From the NCBI RefSeq assembly GCF_003696235.1, contig NZ_RFFJ01000021.1, positions 1 through 47,363 on the forward strand: DNA of 47,363 nt, written 5' to 3'. Made by a program: the position numbers and the translations under genes. This DNA is from Streptomyces triticirhizae (GTDB taxonomy: Bacteria; Actinomycetota; Actinomycetes; Streptomycetales; Streptomycetaceae). Position 1 is the stretch's first letter. Every line of letters begins with the position of its first letter. The notes under the pieces were generated by a model that made no database searches, was not told the origin of the DNA, and saw nothing but the letters and a program-made list of their open reading frames with translations. Shown in pieces: positions 25,527 to 33,331 of this stretch.

Positions 25527-28100
25527 ATGTCACGCCGTGGTGAACTACGGATCTATCTCGGGGCGGCCCCCGGGGTCGGCAAGACCTACGCCATGCTCTC
25601 GGAGGCGCACCGAAGAGTCGAACGCGGCACCGACCTGGTGATCGGCCTGGTCGAGCACCACGGCCGGCCCCGAACGGCCGCCCTGCTGGAGGGACTTGAG
25701 CAGGTGCCCCGGCTGCGGCTGGCCGGCGCGGACGGGTCGGCCGCGGCGACCGAGATGGACACCGAGGCCGTGCTGCGCCGCCGCCCGGCCGTGGCGCTGG
25801 TGGACGAGCTGGCCCACACCAACGCGCCGGGCGCCCGGCACGAGAAGCGCTGGGAGGACATCGAGGAGCTGCTGGCCGCCGGTATCGACGTCATCTCCAC
25901 GGTCAACATCCAGGACCTCGCCTCGCTCGGCGACGTGGTGGAGTCGATCACCGGCGTGGAACAGCGCGAGACCGTGCCCGACGAGGTGGTGCGCAGCGCC
26001 GAGCAGATCGAGCTGGTCGACATCACCCCCGAGGCGCTGCGGCGCCGGCTGGCGCACGGCAACATCTACGCCCCCGGCACGATCGACGCGGCGCTCTCCC
26101 ACTACTTCAGGCCGGGCAACCTCACCGCGCTCCGCGAGCTGGCGCTGCTGTGGACGGCCGACCGGGTGGACGACTACCTGCGGCGCTACCGCACCGAGCA
26201 CGGCATACGGTCCACCTGGCACGCGCGGGAGCGGATCGTCGTCGGGCTCACCGGCGGACCCGAGGGCAGCACCCTGCTGCGGCGGGCGGCCCGGATGGCG
26301 GCCAAGAGTTCGGGCGCCGAGATCCTCGCCGTCTACATCTCCCGTTCCGGACGGCTCAGTTCGGCCTCGCCCAGGGAGCTGGCCGACCAGCGGACCCTGG
26401 TGGAGGAGCTGGGCGGCACGTTCCACCATGTGATCGGCGAGGACGTGCCCACCGCGCTGCTGGACTTCGCCAGGGCCGCCAACGCCAACCAGATCGTGCT
26501 GGGCTCCAGCCGCCGCAAGCCCTGGCAGTACGTCTTCGGCCCGGGCGTCGGCGCGACGGTCGCCAGGGAGGCGGGGCCCGACCTGGACGTGCACCTGGTG
26601 ACCCACGACGAGGTCGCCAAGGGCCGGGGGCTGCCGGCCGCGCACGGCGCCCGGCTTGGGCGGGCCAGGGTGCTCACCGGCTGGCTGCTCGGCCTGGGCG
26701 GGCCCGTGCTGCTGGCCGCGCTGCTGGACGCCCCCGAGCCCGGCGCCGAGTTCTCCAGCGACGTGCTGCTGTGCCTGTCGTTCACGGTGCTGGCGGCGCT
26801 GACGGGCGGCTTCCTGCCGGGCCTGGTCTCGGCGGCCGTCGGCTCGCTGCTGTTGAACTACTACTTCGCCAGCCCGGTGGGTCAGTGGACCATCGCCGAG
26901 GGGCACAGCATCGTCGCCATCGTGGTCTTCTTCGCCATAGCGACCTCCGTCGCCACCGTCGTGGACCGCTCGGCCCGGCGCACCCAGCAGGCCGCGCGGC
27001 TGCGCGCCGAGTCGGAGACGTTGACGCTGCTGGCCGGCAGCGTGCTGCGGGGCGAGGACACCCTCGCGGCGCTGCTGGAGCGGGCCAGGGAGACCTTCGG
27101 CATGGACGCCGCCGCGCTCCTCCAGCGCGGCGGCGAGGACCGCCGCTGGTCCTGCGTCGGCAGCGTCGCCGCCCGGGAGGACGTGTGCCCGCCGCAGGTG
27201 CCCACGGACGCCGACGTGGACGTGCCGGTCGGCGACCACACCATGCTGGCGCTGACCGGGCGCGTGCTGCCCGCCGAGGACCGGCGGATGCTGGCCGCGT
27301 TCGCCGCGCAGGCGGCCGCGATCCTCGACCGGCAGCGGCTCAAGGAGGAGGCGGTGCGCGCCCACAAGCTGGCCGAGGGCAACCGCATCCGCACCGCGCT
27401 GCTGGCCGCCGTCTCGCACGACCTGCGCACCCCGCTGGCCGCGATCAAGGCCAGCGTCTCCTCGCTCCGCTCCGACGACGTGGCCTGGTCGCCCGAGGAC
27501 GAGGCCGACCTGCTGGAGAGCATCGAGGAGGGCGCCGACCGCCTCGACCAGCTGGTGGGGAACCTGCTGGACATGTCGCGCCTCCAGACTGGCACCGTCG
27601 AGCCGCTGATCCGGGAGATCGACCTGGACGAGGTGGTGCCGGGCGCCCTGGGCGGGATCGCCGAGGACAGCGTGGTGCTGGACATACCGGAGTCGCTGCC
27701 GTTCGTCGCCGCCGACCCCGGGCTGCTGGAGCGCGCGGTGGCCAACGTGGTGGAGAACGCCGTCAAGTACAGCCCCGAGGACCAGCGGGTGCTGGTGCGG
27801 GCCAGCACCCTGGGCAACCGGGTCGAACTGCGCGTGGTGGACCGGGGGCCCGGCGTTCCGGCCAGCCACCGGGGGCGGATCTTCGAGCCGTTCCAGCGCC
27901 ACGGCGACACCCCCAGGGGCAACGGGGTCGGCCTGGGCCTGGCCGTCGCCCGTGGATTCACCGAGGCCATGCACGGCACGCTGGACGCCGAGGACACCCC
28001 CGGCGGCGGGCTGACGATGGTGCTCACCCTGCCGACCGCGAGGGTCGCGGCGGCCGAACCGGAAGGAACGACAGCCCATGCACCGGGTGCTCGTGGTTGA
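25527..28100 (+). CDS. kdpD: KdpD, osmosensitive K+ channel sensor histidine kinase
   Basis: The protein has 857 residues. The N-terminal KdpD domain (1-210) has Walker A GAAPGVGKT (12-20) and VALVDELAHTNAPGARHEKR, then a universal-stress-protein-like domain (about 230-370, VLGSSRRKPWQYVFG). Next come four membrane segments (about 385-500), a GAF-like region, the H-box VSHDLRTPL with H631 and an ATPase domain (VENAVKYSP, GVGLGLAVARGF). KdpD senses low K+ or ionic stress and phosphorylates KdpE to induce the KdpFABC pump. The kinase is complete, but no kdpFABC genes are present in the window. It starts at ATG 25527 and overlaps kdpE by 23 bp. Confidence 0.95.
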   Translation: MSRRGELRIYLGAAPGVGKTYAMLSEAHRRVERGTDLVIGLVEHHGRPRTAALLEGLEQVPRLRLAGADGSAAATEMDTEAVLRRRPAVALVDELAHTNAPGARHEKRWEDIEELLAAGIDVISTVNIQDLASLGDVVESITGVEQRETVPDEVVRSAEQIELVDITPEALRRRLAHGNIYAPGTIDAALSHYFRPGNLTALRELALLWTADRVDDYLRRYRTEHGIRSTWHARERIVVGLTGGPEGSTLLRRAARMAAKSSGAEILAVYISRSGRLSSASPRELADQRTLVEELGGTFHHVIGEDVPTALLDFARAANANQIVLGSSRRKPWQYVFGPGVGATVAREAGPDLDVHLVTHDEVAKGRGLPAAHGARLGRARVLTGWLLGLGGPVLLAALLDAPEPGAEFSSDVLLCLSFTVLAALTGGFLPGLVSAAVGSLLLNYYFASPVGQWTIAEGHSIVAIVVFFAIATSVATVVDRSARRTQQAARLRAESETLTLLAGSVLRGEDTLAALLERARETFGMDAAALLQRGGEDRRWSCVGSVAAREDVCPPQVPTDADVDVPVGDHTMLALTGRVLPAEDRRMLAAFAAQAAAILDRQRLKEEAVRAHKLAEGNRIRTALLAAVSHDLRTPLAAIKASVSSLRSDDVAWSPEDEADLLESIEEGADRLDQLVGNLLDMSRLQTGTVEPLIREIDLDEVVPGALGGIAEDSVVLDIPESLPFVAADPGLLERAVANVVENAVKYSPEDQRVLVRASTLGNRVELRVVDRGPGVPASHRGRIFEPFQRHGDTPRGNGVGLGLAVARGFTEAMHGTLDAEDTPGGGLTMVLTLPTARVAAAEPEGTTAHAPGARG

Positions 28101-28758
28101 TGACGAGCCGCAGATTCTCCGCGCGTTGGTGATCAACCTCAAGGCGCGCGGCTACCAGGTGGACACGGCGGCCGACGGTTCGACCGCGCTGCGGGTGGCG
28201 GCCGCCAGCCACCCGGACGTGATCATCCTCGACCTGGGCCTGCCCGACATGGACGGGGTGCAGGTCATCACCCGCGTGCGGGGCTGGACCAGGACGCCGA
28301 TCATCGTGCTCTCCGCGCGGCAGACGTCCGACGAGAAGGTGAAGGCGCTGGACGCGGGCGCCGACGACTACGTCACCAAGCCGTTCGGGATGGACGAGCT
28401 GCTGGCCAGGCTGCGGGCGGCCGTGCGCCGGCTCGACCCGGTGGCGGTCGAGGCGGAGCCGGTGGTGGAGACGGGCGGCTTCACCGTGGACCTGGCCGCG
28501 CGGAAGGTGCAGCGCGAGGGGCACGACGTGCGGCTGACGCCCACCGAGTGGCACCTGCTGGAGGTCCTCATCCGCAACAGCGGGAAGCTGGTCAGCCACA
28601 AGCAGCTGCTGTTGGAGGTCTGGGGCCCCACCCATCTGACGGAGACCAACTACCTGCGGGTCTACATGGCGCAGCTGCGCCGCAAGCTGGAGGCCGACCC
28701 GGCGCACCCGCGCCATCTGGTCACCGAGGCGGGGATGGGTTACCGCTTCGAGCCGTGA
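28078..28758 (+). CDS. kdpE: KdpE, OmpR-family response regulator
   Basis: The protein has 226 residues. The receiver has D8/D9 in VLVVDDEPQ, phospho-acceptor D52 in VIILDLGLPDMDG, Ser in IIVLSARQ and Lys in YVTKPFGMDELLARLRAAVR. The winged helix ends with YLRVYMAQLRRKLEADPAHP and TEAGMGYRFEP, typical of KdpE. It overlaps kdpD by 23 bp, so translation is coupled. In other bacteria KdpE activates kdpFABC. Its targets here are unknown, but the two TrkA-type genes 1.3 kb downstream are obvious candidates for co-regulation in K+ homeostasis. Confidence 0.94.
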   Translation: MHRVLVVDDEPQILRALVINLKARGYQVDTAADGSTALRVAAASHPDVIILDLGLPDMDGVQVITRVRGWTRTPIIVLSARQTSDEKVKALDAGADDYVTKPFGMDELLARLRAAVRRLDPVAVEAEPVVETGGFTVDLAARKVQREGHDVRLTPTEWHLLEVLIRNSGKLVSHKQLLLEVWGPTHLTETNYLRVYMAQLRRKLEADPAHPRHLVTEAGMGYRFEP

Positions 28759-28787
28759 GTGTCGGGGGGCCACGTTACGCTGAAGGC

Positions 28788-29189
28788 ATGACTGCGGATG
28801 GCCGCGCGGCAAGGCGCGGCGGGCGCCTGTGGCGCCTGCTGGGTCGCCCCGGGGCGGGCGAGCCCGGCGAGGACCTGGCGGCTGACCCCGCCGCCGCGCC
28901 CTGCACCAGGATCGGCGACTGCGCCAGGACCGCCGCCGGCCGTCCGGTGGTGCGGGTCACCGGCACCCTGCGGGAGGTGCGGGAGCGGAGCGTGGCGGGG
29001 ATGCCGGCGCTGGAGGCCCGGCTGGACGACGGCAGCGCCTCGTTGCGCGTGGTGTGGCTGGGCAGGCGGGCGATAGCGGGGGTGGAACCGGGCCGCGAGA
29101 TGGTCGCCTCCGGGCGGATCGCCGTGACAGACGGCAAGGCGGTGCTGTTCAATCCCCGATACCAACTTCAGGCCCGTGGACAGGAGTAG
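28788..29189 (+). CDS. OB-fold nucleic-acid-binding domain protein
   Basis: The protein has 133 residues. An Arg/Gly-rich N-terminus is followed by an OB-fold like that of RecG wedge or aminoacyl-tRNA anticodon domains: RPVVRVTGTLREVRERSVAG, PALEARLDDGSASLRVVWLG, VASGRIAVTDGKAVLFNP. It probably binds nucleic acid. Rv2694c in the equivalent mycobacterial neighbourhood is similar. The ATG at 28788 has GAAGG upstream. The gap to DUF3159 is four bases, so they are likely co-expressed. Confidence 0.85.
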   Translation: MTADGRAARRGGRLWRLLGRPGAGEPGEDLAADPAAAPCTRIGDCARTAAGRPVVRVTGTLREVRERSVAGMPALEARLDDGSASLRVVWLGRRAIAGVEPGREMVASGRIAVTDGKAVLFNPRYQLQARGQE

Positions 29190-29193
29190 CCGG

Positions 29194-30009
29194 GTGACCT
29201 CACCTGACAACCGTCGGACCGCCGACCAGACGCCGGACGAGGCCGCCACCAGGGAGGCGTTCTTCGAAGCCTTCGGTGGGGTGCGCGGCATGGTGGAGAC
29301 CACCGTGCCGGGGCTGGTCTTCGTGTTGATCTTCACCGTCACCCGGGAGATCAACCCGTCGGCGATCGGCGCGGTCAGCCTCTCCGCCGCGATGGCCGTC
29401 GCCCGGCTGGTGCGGCGGGACAGCGTCAAGCACGCGCTCAGCGGGGTCTTCGGCGTCGCCTTCGGCGCGGCCTTCGCGATGATCTCGGGCGACGCGAAGA
29501 ACTTCTACCTGCCGGGCATGGTCTACACGCTCTGCCTGAGCGTCGCCTACCTGCTGAGCGCGGCGGTCGGCTGGCCGCTGCTGGGGCTGCTGCTCGGCCC
29601 GATCTTCCGGGAGAACCTCTCCTGGCGCACCAGGAACCCGGGCCGCAAGCGGGCCTATGTGAAGTCCAGCTATGTCTGGGGCGGCATCCTGCTGGCCAAG
29701 TCGGCGATCACCTTCCCGATCTACTTCTGGGGCGACGCCACCCAACTGGGCTGGTTGCGCGTCGCGTTGGGCATCCCGCCGTTCCTGGTCGCGGTGTACT
29801 TCACCTGGATCATCCTGGTGAAGGCGCCGGCGCCGATCGATGTGATCGCCGAGTGGGAGGCCCGCGAGGCGGCGAAGGAGGCCGCGAAGGACGCGGCCGA
29901 GGGGGCCGCGCCGGCCCCCGGGGGCGAGGGCGGGGCGGGGGAACGCCGCGAGCCGGCGGCCCGGCGCTCGGGGCAGGACCCGCTGCCCAGCGCCGGCACC
30001 GAGGGCTGA
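29194..30009 (+). CDS. DUF3159 family integral membrane protein
   Basis: The protein has 271 residues. There are five to six membrane segments: VPGLVFVLIFTVTREI, AIGAVSLSAAMAVARLV, VFGVAFGAAFAMISG, MVYTLCLSVAYLLSAAVGWP, ILLAKSAITFPIYFWG and FLVAVYFTWIIL. The charged N-terminal TREAFFEAFGGVRGMVETT and the RENLSWR-R-NPGRKRAYVKS loop are family hallmarks. The C-terminal tail is low complexity with repeated EAAKEAAKDAAEGAA. The GTG at 29194 is chosen because AGGAG lies seven bases upstream. DUF3159 is conserved beside TrkA-type genes in actinobacteria (Rv2693c-like); a transport or channel role is plausible but unproven. Confidence 0.9.
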   Translation: MTSPDNRRTADQTPDEAATREAFFEAFGGVRGMVETTVPGLVFVLIFTVTREINPSAIGAVSLSAAMAVARLVRRDSVKHALSGVFGVAFGAAFAMISGDAKNFYLPGMVYTLCLSVAYLLSAAVGWPLLGLLLGPIFRENLSWRTRNPGRKRAYVKSSYVWGGILLAKSAITFPIYFWGDATQLGWLRVALGIPPFLVAVYFTWIILVKAPAPIDVIAEWEAREAAKEAAKDAAEGAAPAPGGEGGAGERREPAARRSGQDPLPSAGTEG

Positions 30010-30059
30010 GCGCTCGCCGGCCCTCTCCCCACGGCTCCCTGCGGGCTCCCTGCGGCTTC

Positions 30060-30734
30060 CTACGGCTGCTCCTGCGGCCGGACGGTCAACAGCCGTTCCA
30101 GCTCGGCCTCCTGGCTGCCGGCGGCGACAAAGAGCAGCTCGTCCCCGGCGGCCAGCGCGTCGTCCGGGTCGGGGACCATCACCCGGCTGCCCCGGATGAT
30201 GGTGACCAGCGCGGTGTCCTGCGGCCAGGCCACCTCGCCGACCCTGGTGCCGGCCAGGGCGGCGCCCTCGGGGAGGGTCAGCTCCACCAGGTTGGCCTCG
30301 CCCTGGCTGAACCGCATCAGCCGCACCAGGTCCCCGACGCTGACGGCCTCCTCCACCAGGGCGGACATCAGCCGGGGCGTGGAGACGGCGACGTCGACGC
30401 CCCAGGAGTCGTTGAAGAGCCACTCGTTGGCGGGGTGGTTGACCCGGGCGACCACCCGGGGGACGCCGTACTCCGTCTTGGCGAGGAGCGAGACCACCAG
30501 GTTGACCTTGTCGTCGCCGCTGGCGGCGATCACCACCTGGCAGCGCTCCAGCGCGGCCTCGTCGAGGCTGGTGATCTCGCAGGCGTCGGCCAGCAGCCAC
30601 TCCGCCTCCGGGACCCGCTCGACGGAGACCTTGGTCGGGTCCCTGTCGATCAGCAGGACCTCGTGGCCGTTCTCCAGCAGCTCGGCCGCGACCGAGCGGC
30701 CCACCGCTCCCGCTCCCGCGATCACGACGCGCAT
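30060..30734 (-). CDS. TrkA-type K+ uptake regulatory subunit (second of pair)
   Basis: The protein has 224 residues. The TrkA_N Rossmann domain begins with the nucleotide loop VVIAGAGAVGRSVAAELLE and includes the second-strand acid in VLLIDRDPTK. VVIAASGDDKVNLVVSLLAK follows. The C-terminal TrkA_C/RCK_C domain (about 140-220) contains LTLPEGAALAGTRVGEVAWP and VTIIRGSRVMVPDPDDALAA. Such soluble subunits gate Trk/Ktr or related K+ transporters through NAD(H)/ATP or c-di-AMP binding. It follows the other trkA-like gene by 46 bp on the same strand and corresponds to CeoC in mycobacteria. No membrane K+ pore gene is adjacent. Confidence 0.92.
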   Translation of the reverse strand: MRVVIAGAGAVGRSVAAELLENGHEVLLIDRDPTKVSVERVPEAEWLLADACEITSLDEAALERCQVVIAASGDDKVNLVVSLLAKTEYGVPRVVARVNHPANEWLFNDSWGVDVAVSTPRLMSALVEEAVSVGDLVRLMRFSQGEANLVELTLPEGAALAGTRVGEVAWPQDTALVTIIRGSRVMVPDPDDALAAGDELLFVAAGSQEAELERLLTVRPQEQP

Positions 30735-30780
30735 CGGGCCGCCTCCCTCGTGGTGCCCGGCGTCCCGGGCCTCGTCGCGT

Positions 30781-31443
30781 TCACCGGGGCTCGGGCCCGC
30801 GCACGCAGGCCGCCTCCACCTCGGCGACCTGGTCCCGGTACATCAACACCTGCACCAGGTCGCCCTCCTGGAGCACCATGCCGGCCGTCGGCAGGGTGGC
30901 CTCGCCCAGCCGGGTCAGGAACGCCACCCGCACGCCCGTCACCTCCTGGAAGCGGCTGACCCTGTGGCCCATCCAGGACGGCGCGAGGGTCACCTCCGAC
31001 AGCAGCACCTCGCCGGTCGGGTCGCGCCACAGCGGCTCGGCGCCGGAGGGCAGCAGGCGGCGCACCATCTGGTCGGCGGTCCACCGGACGCTGGCCACGG
31101 TCGGGATGCCGAACCGTTCGTAGACCTCGGCCCGGCGCGAGTCGTAGATGCGGGCCGTGACATGGCGCACGCCGAACACCTCGCGGGCCACCCGGGCCGC
31201 GATGATGTTGGAGTTGTCGCCGCTGCTGACGGCGGCGAAGGCCCCCGCCTCCGGCAGGCCGGCCTCGACCAGGGTGTCCCGGTCGAAGCCGAGACCGGTC
31301 ACGCGGCGGCCGGCGAACTGGGAGCCGAGCCGGCGGAAGGCCGTCGGGTCCTTGTCGATGACGGCGACCGAGTGCCCGCGCTCCTCCAGCTCGTGCGCCA
31401 GGGTCGCCCCGACCCGGCCACAGCCCAAGATCACGATGTGCAT
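30781..31443 (-). CDS. TrkA-type K+ uptake regulatory subunit (first of pair)
   Basis: The protein has 220 residues. It has the same architecture as its downstream partner: GxGxxG loop in HIVILGCGRVGATLAHELEE, AVIDKDPTAF, the SSGDNSNIIAARVAREVFGV strand, and a C-terminal TrkA_C domain with VAFLTRLGEATLPTAGMVLQ and GDLVQVLMYRDQV. It corresponds to CeoB in mycobacteria. The ATG at 31443 has an AAGGAG site five to six bases upstream. The pair probably forms a hetero-oligomeric gating ring for a K+ or cation transporter encoded elsewhere. KdpDE upstream strengthens the K+ theme. Confidence 0.92.
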   Translation of the reverse strand: MHIVILGCGRVGATLAHELEERGHSVAVIDKDPTAFRRLGSQFAGRRVTGLGFDRDTLVEAGLPEAGAFAAVSSGDNSNIIAARVAREVFGVRHVTARIYDSRRAEVYERFGIPTVASVRWTADQMVRRLLPSGAEPLWRDPTGEVLLSEVTLAPSWMGHRVSRFQEVTGVRVAFLTRLGEATLPTAGMVLQEGDLVQVLMYRDQVAEVEAACVRGPEPR

Positions 31444-31529
31444 AGGTCTCCTTCGCGCTGGCCACGCTACCGGCTGGCGGCATCCCTCGCCGCGAGCGGC
31501 CGGGCCCGGTGGGCGTAAGCCTGCCATGG

Positions 31530-31552
31530 GCGGCCGTAGACTTGACGGCCGC
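31530..31552. promoter_or_regulatory. inverted repeat in the trkA / methyltransferase divergent region
   Basis: GCGGCCGT and ACGGCCGC are perfect 8-bp arms around a 7-base loop (AGACTTG). TAGACT within it resembles a -10 hexamer for the rightward methyltransferase gene. It may be an operator or a promoter element; the evidence is symmetry and position only. Confidence 0.35.
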
Positions 31553-31639
31553 TGTCGCGTTTCCGACTCTCGCCGGCCGCGAACCCCGTTTCCCGCCATC
31601 CCGGCACCCGTTGTGCCAGACCCCTGGAGCCGCACCACC

Positions 31640-33013
31640 ATGGCCACCGAACCAGCGTCCAGCAAGGCGGCCTCCCTGGTCGGCCAGGAGTACGAGGTCG
31701 AGGTCGGCCCCGTCGCGCACGGGGGGCACTGCGTGGCCAGGACCGACGAGGGGCGGGTGCTCTTCGTCCGGCACACCCTGCCGGGGGAGCGGGTCGTCGC
31801 CCGGGTGACCGAGGGCAGCCAGGACGCGCGCTACCTGCGGGCCGACGCGGTGCGGGTGCTGAGCGCGAGCCGGGACCGGGTGCCCGCGCCCTGCCCGTTC
31901 TCGGGGCCCGGGCGCTGTGGCGGCTGCGACTGGCAGCATGTGAAGCCGGGCGCCCAGCGGCGGTTGAAGGCCGAGGTGCTGACCGAGCAGCTGGCGCAGC
32001 TGGCCGGGCTGACCCCCGAGGAGGCCGGCTGGGACGGCACGGTCGAGCCGGCGCCCGGCGACAAGGTGGCGCCGGGCGAGGTGCCGGCCTGGCGGACCCG
32101 GGTGCAGTACGCGGTGGACGAGGAGGGGCGCGCGGGGCTGCGCCGGCACCGTTCCCACGAGGTGGAGCCGGTCGACCGCTGTCTGATCGCCGCCGAGGGC
32201 GTCTCGGAGCTGGGCGTGGAGCGCCGCCAGTGGCCGGGGATGGCGACGATCGACGTGGCGGCCGCGACCGGCTCCCACGACCGGCTGGTGGTGCTCACGC
32301 CCCGGCCCGAACGGCGGCTGCCGTTGGTCGAGTTGGACCGGCCGGTGTCGGTGATGCGGGCCGAGCCGACGAAGGGGCGCGGCGGGGAGCCGCCGCTGCA
32401 CCGGGTGCACGGGCGGGCGTTCGTGCGGGAGCGGGCCGACGAGCACACCTGGCGGGTGAGCGGCGGCGGCTTCTGGCAGGGGCACACCAAGGCCGCCGAG
32501 CTGTTGGTGGACGCGGTGATGCGCGGGCTGATCCCCCGGCGCGGCGAGACGGCGCTCGACCTCTACTGCGGGGTCGGCCTGTTCGCCGGCGCGCTGGCGC
32601 GACGGCTGGGCGAGAAGGGCGCGGTGCTGGGCATCGAGGCCTCGGGCCGGGCGGTGCGCGACGCGCGGCACAACCTCGCTGAGTATCCCCGGGTGCGGGT
32701 CGAGCGGGGGCCGGTGGCCCGGGTGCTGCCGGCGACCGGCATCACGGAGGCCGACCTGGTCGTCCTGGACCCGCCCAGGGCGGGCGCCGGCGGCGGGGTG
32801 GTCCGCCAGGTCGCGGCGCTGGGGCCGCGCCGGATCGCGTATGTCGCCTGCGACCCGGCGGCGCTCGCCCGCGACCTGCGCCACTTCGCCGGGGCCGGGT
32901 ATGTGCCGCGCTTCATGCGGGCGTTCGACCTGTTCCCGGTGACCCACCACCTGGAGTGCGTGGCGATCCTCCAGCCGGCGGGCGCGGCGGGACTGAGGGT
33001 GCGGCGGGACTGA
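31640..33013 (+). CDS. class I SAM-dependent RNA methyltransferase (TrmA/RlmCD family, TRAM domain)
   Basis: The protein has 457 residues. An N-terminal TRAM domain (about 12-70, YEVEVGPVAHGGHCVARTDE) precedes an iron-sulfur cluster motif, CPFSGPGRCGGC (C-x7-C-x2-C), with a fourth Cys probably in VDRCLIA. The C-terminal SAM domain has LDLYCGVGLFAGALARRLG, VVLDPPRAGAGG, the catalytic cysteine in IAYVACDPAALARDL, and the Glu base in THHLECVAIL. These are the marks of m5U RNA methyltransferases acting on tRNA U54 or 23S rRNA; which RNA is methylated cannot be told. The ATG at 31640 follows TGGAG by ten bases. Rv2689c is the mycobacterial positional equivalent. Confidence 0.92.
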   Translation: MATEPASSKAASLVGQEYEVEVGPVAHGGHCVARTDEGRVLFVRHTLPGERVVARVTEGSQDARYLRADAVRVLSASRDRVPAPCPFSGPGRCGGCDWQHVKPGAQRRLKAEVLTEQLAQLAGLTPEEAGWDGTVEPAPGDKVAPGEVPAWRTRVQYAVDEEGRAGLRRHRSHEVEPVDRCLIAAEGVSELGVERRQWPGMATIDVAAATGSHDRLVVLTPRPERRLPLVELDRPVSVMRAEPTKGRGGEPPLHRVHGRAFVRERADEHTWRVSGGGFWQGHTKAAELLVDAVMRGLIPRRGETALDLYCGVGLFAGALARRLGEKGAVLGIEASGRAVRDARHNLAEYPRVRVERGPVARVLPATGITEADLVVLDPPRAGAGGGVVRQVAALGPRRIAYVACDPAALARDLRHFAGAGYVPRFMRAFDLFPVTHHLECVAILQPAGAAGLRVRRD

Positions 33014-33053
33014 GGGGGAGGGGCCCCGGCCCGCTCGAAGCTGTGTCGGTCCT

Positions 33054-33080
33054 GGTACATGTACGAGCTTCGGTACATGT
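33054..33080. promoter_or_regulatory. direct-repeat operator at the vapB start
   Basis: GGTACATGT occurs at 33054-33062 and again at 33072-33080, 18 bp apart. The first is part of a perfect 10-bp palindrome, GTACATGTAC (33055-33064). The antitoxin's probable start codon lies inside the second copy. Ribbon-helix-helix antitoxins typically bind such short repeats to repress their own operon, so this is the likely autoregulatory operator. Confidence 0.6.
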
Positions 33081-33331
33081 CCATGAAGCGCACCAACGTC
33101 TACGCGGACCTGGAGGACCTCGCCATCATCAAGGAGGCGGCCCGGCGGCGGGGCGTCAGCGAGGCCGAGATCATCCGCGAGGGCATCCATCTGGCGGCCA
33201 TGGCCAACCGGACCTGGGACGAGCCCCTCTTCTCCCGCACCTTCGAGGGGACCGGGCGCACGCCCACCAGGAGCGACGTGCGCGTCGCCGACGCCGTGCG
33301 CCGCGAGGCCGGAGGCGAGCCCGCCGCGTGA
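33077..33331 (+). CDS. ribbon-helix-helix antitoxin (VapB-like)
   Basis: The protein has 84 residues. The N-terminal RHH motif is KRTNVYADLEDLAIIKEAAR followed by RRGVSEAEIIREGIHLAAMA, which forms the DNA-binding dimer. The C-terminal half (NRTWDEPLFSRTFEGTGRTP) is the expected toxin-neutralising tail. The start is uncertain: ATG at 33059, 33077 and 33083 are all in frame and none has a strong ribosome site. 33077 is given by family length, and initiation may be leaderless or inside the operator. The stop overlaps the toxin's GTG by 4 bp, the classic toxin-antitoxin arrangement. It probably represses its own promoter through the GGTACATGT repeats. Confidence 0.85.
   Translation: MSMKRTNVYADLEDLAIIKEAARRRGVSEAEIIREGIHLAAMANRTWDEPLFSRTFEGTGRTPTRSDVRVADAVRREAGGEPAA

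Noticed and set aside
23582..25528. Long minus-strand open frame antisense to dut, DUF3710 and the DUF6343 gene
   Set aside because: It is a high-GC shadow frame: low-complexity Ser/Arg/Pro composition, no ribosome site, and it is entirely opposite well-supported genes. Only its last 150 codons (DUF3093) are real.
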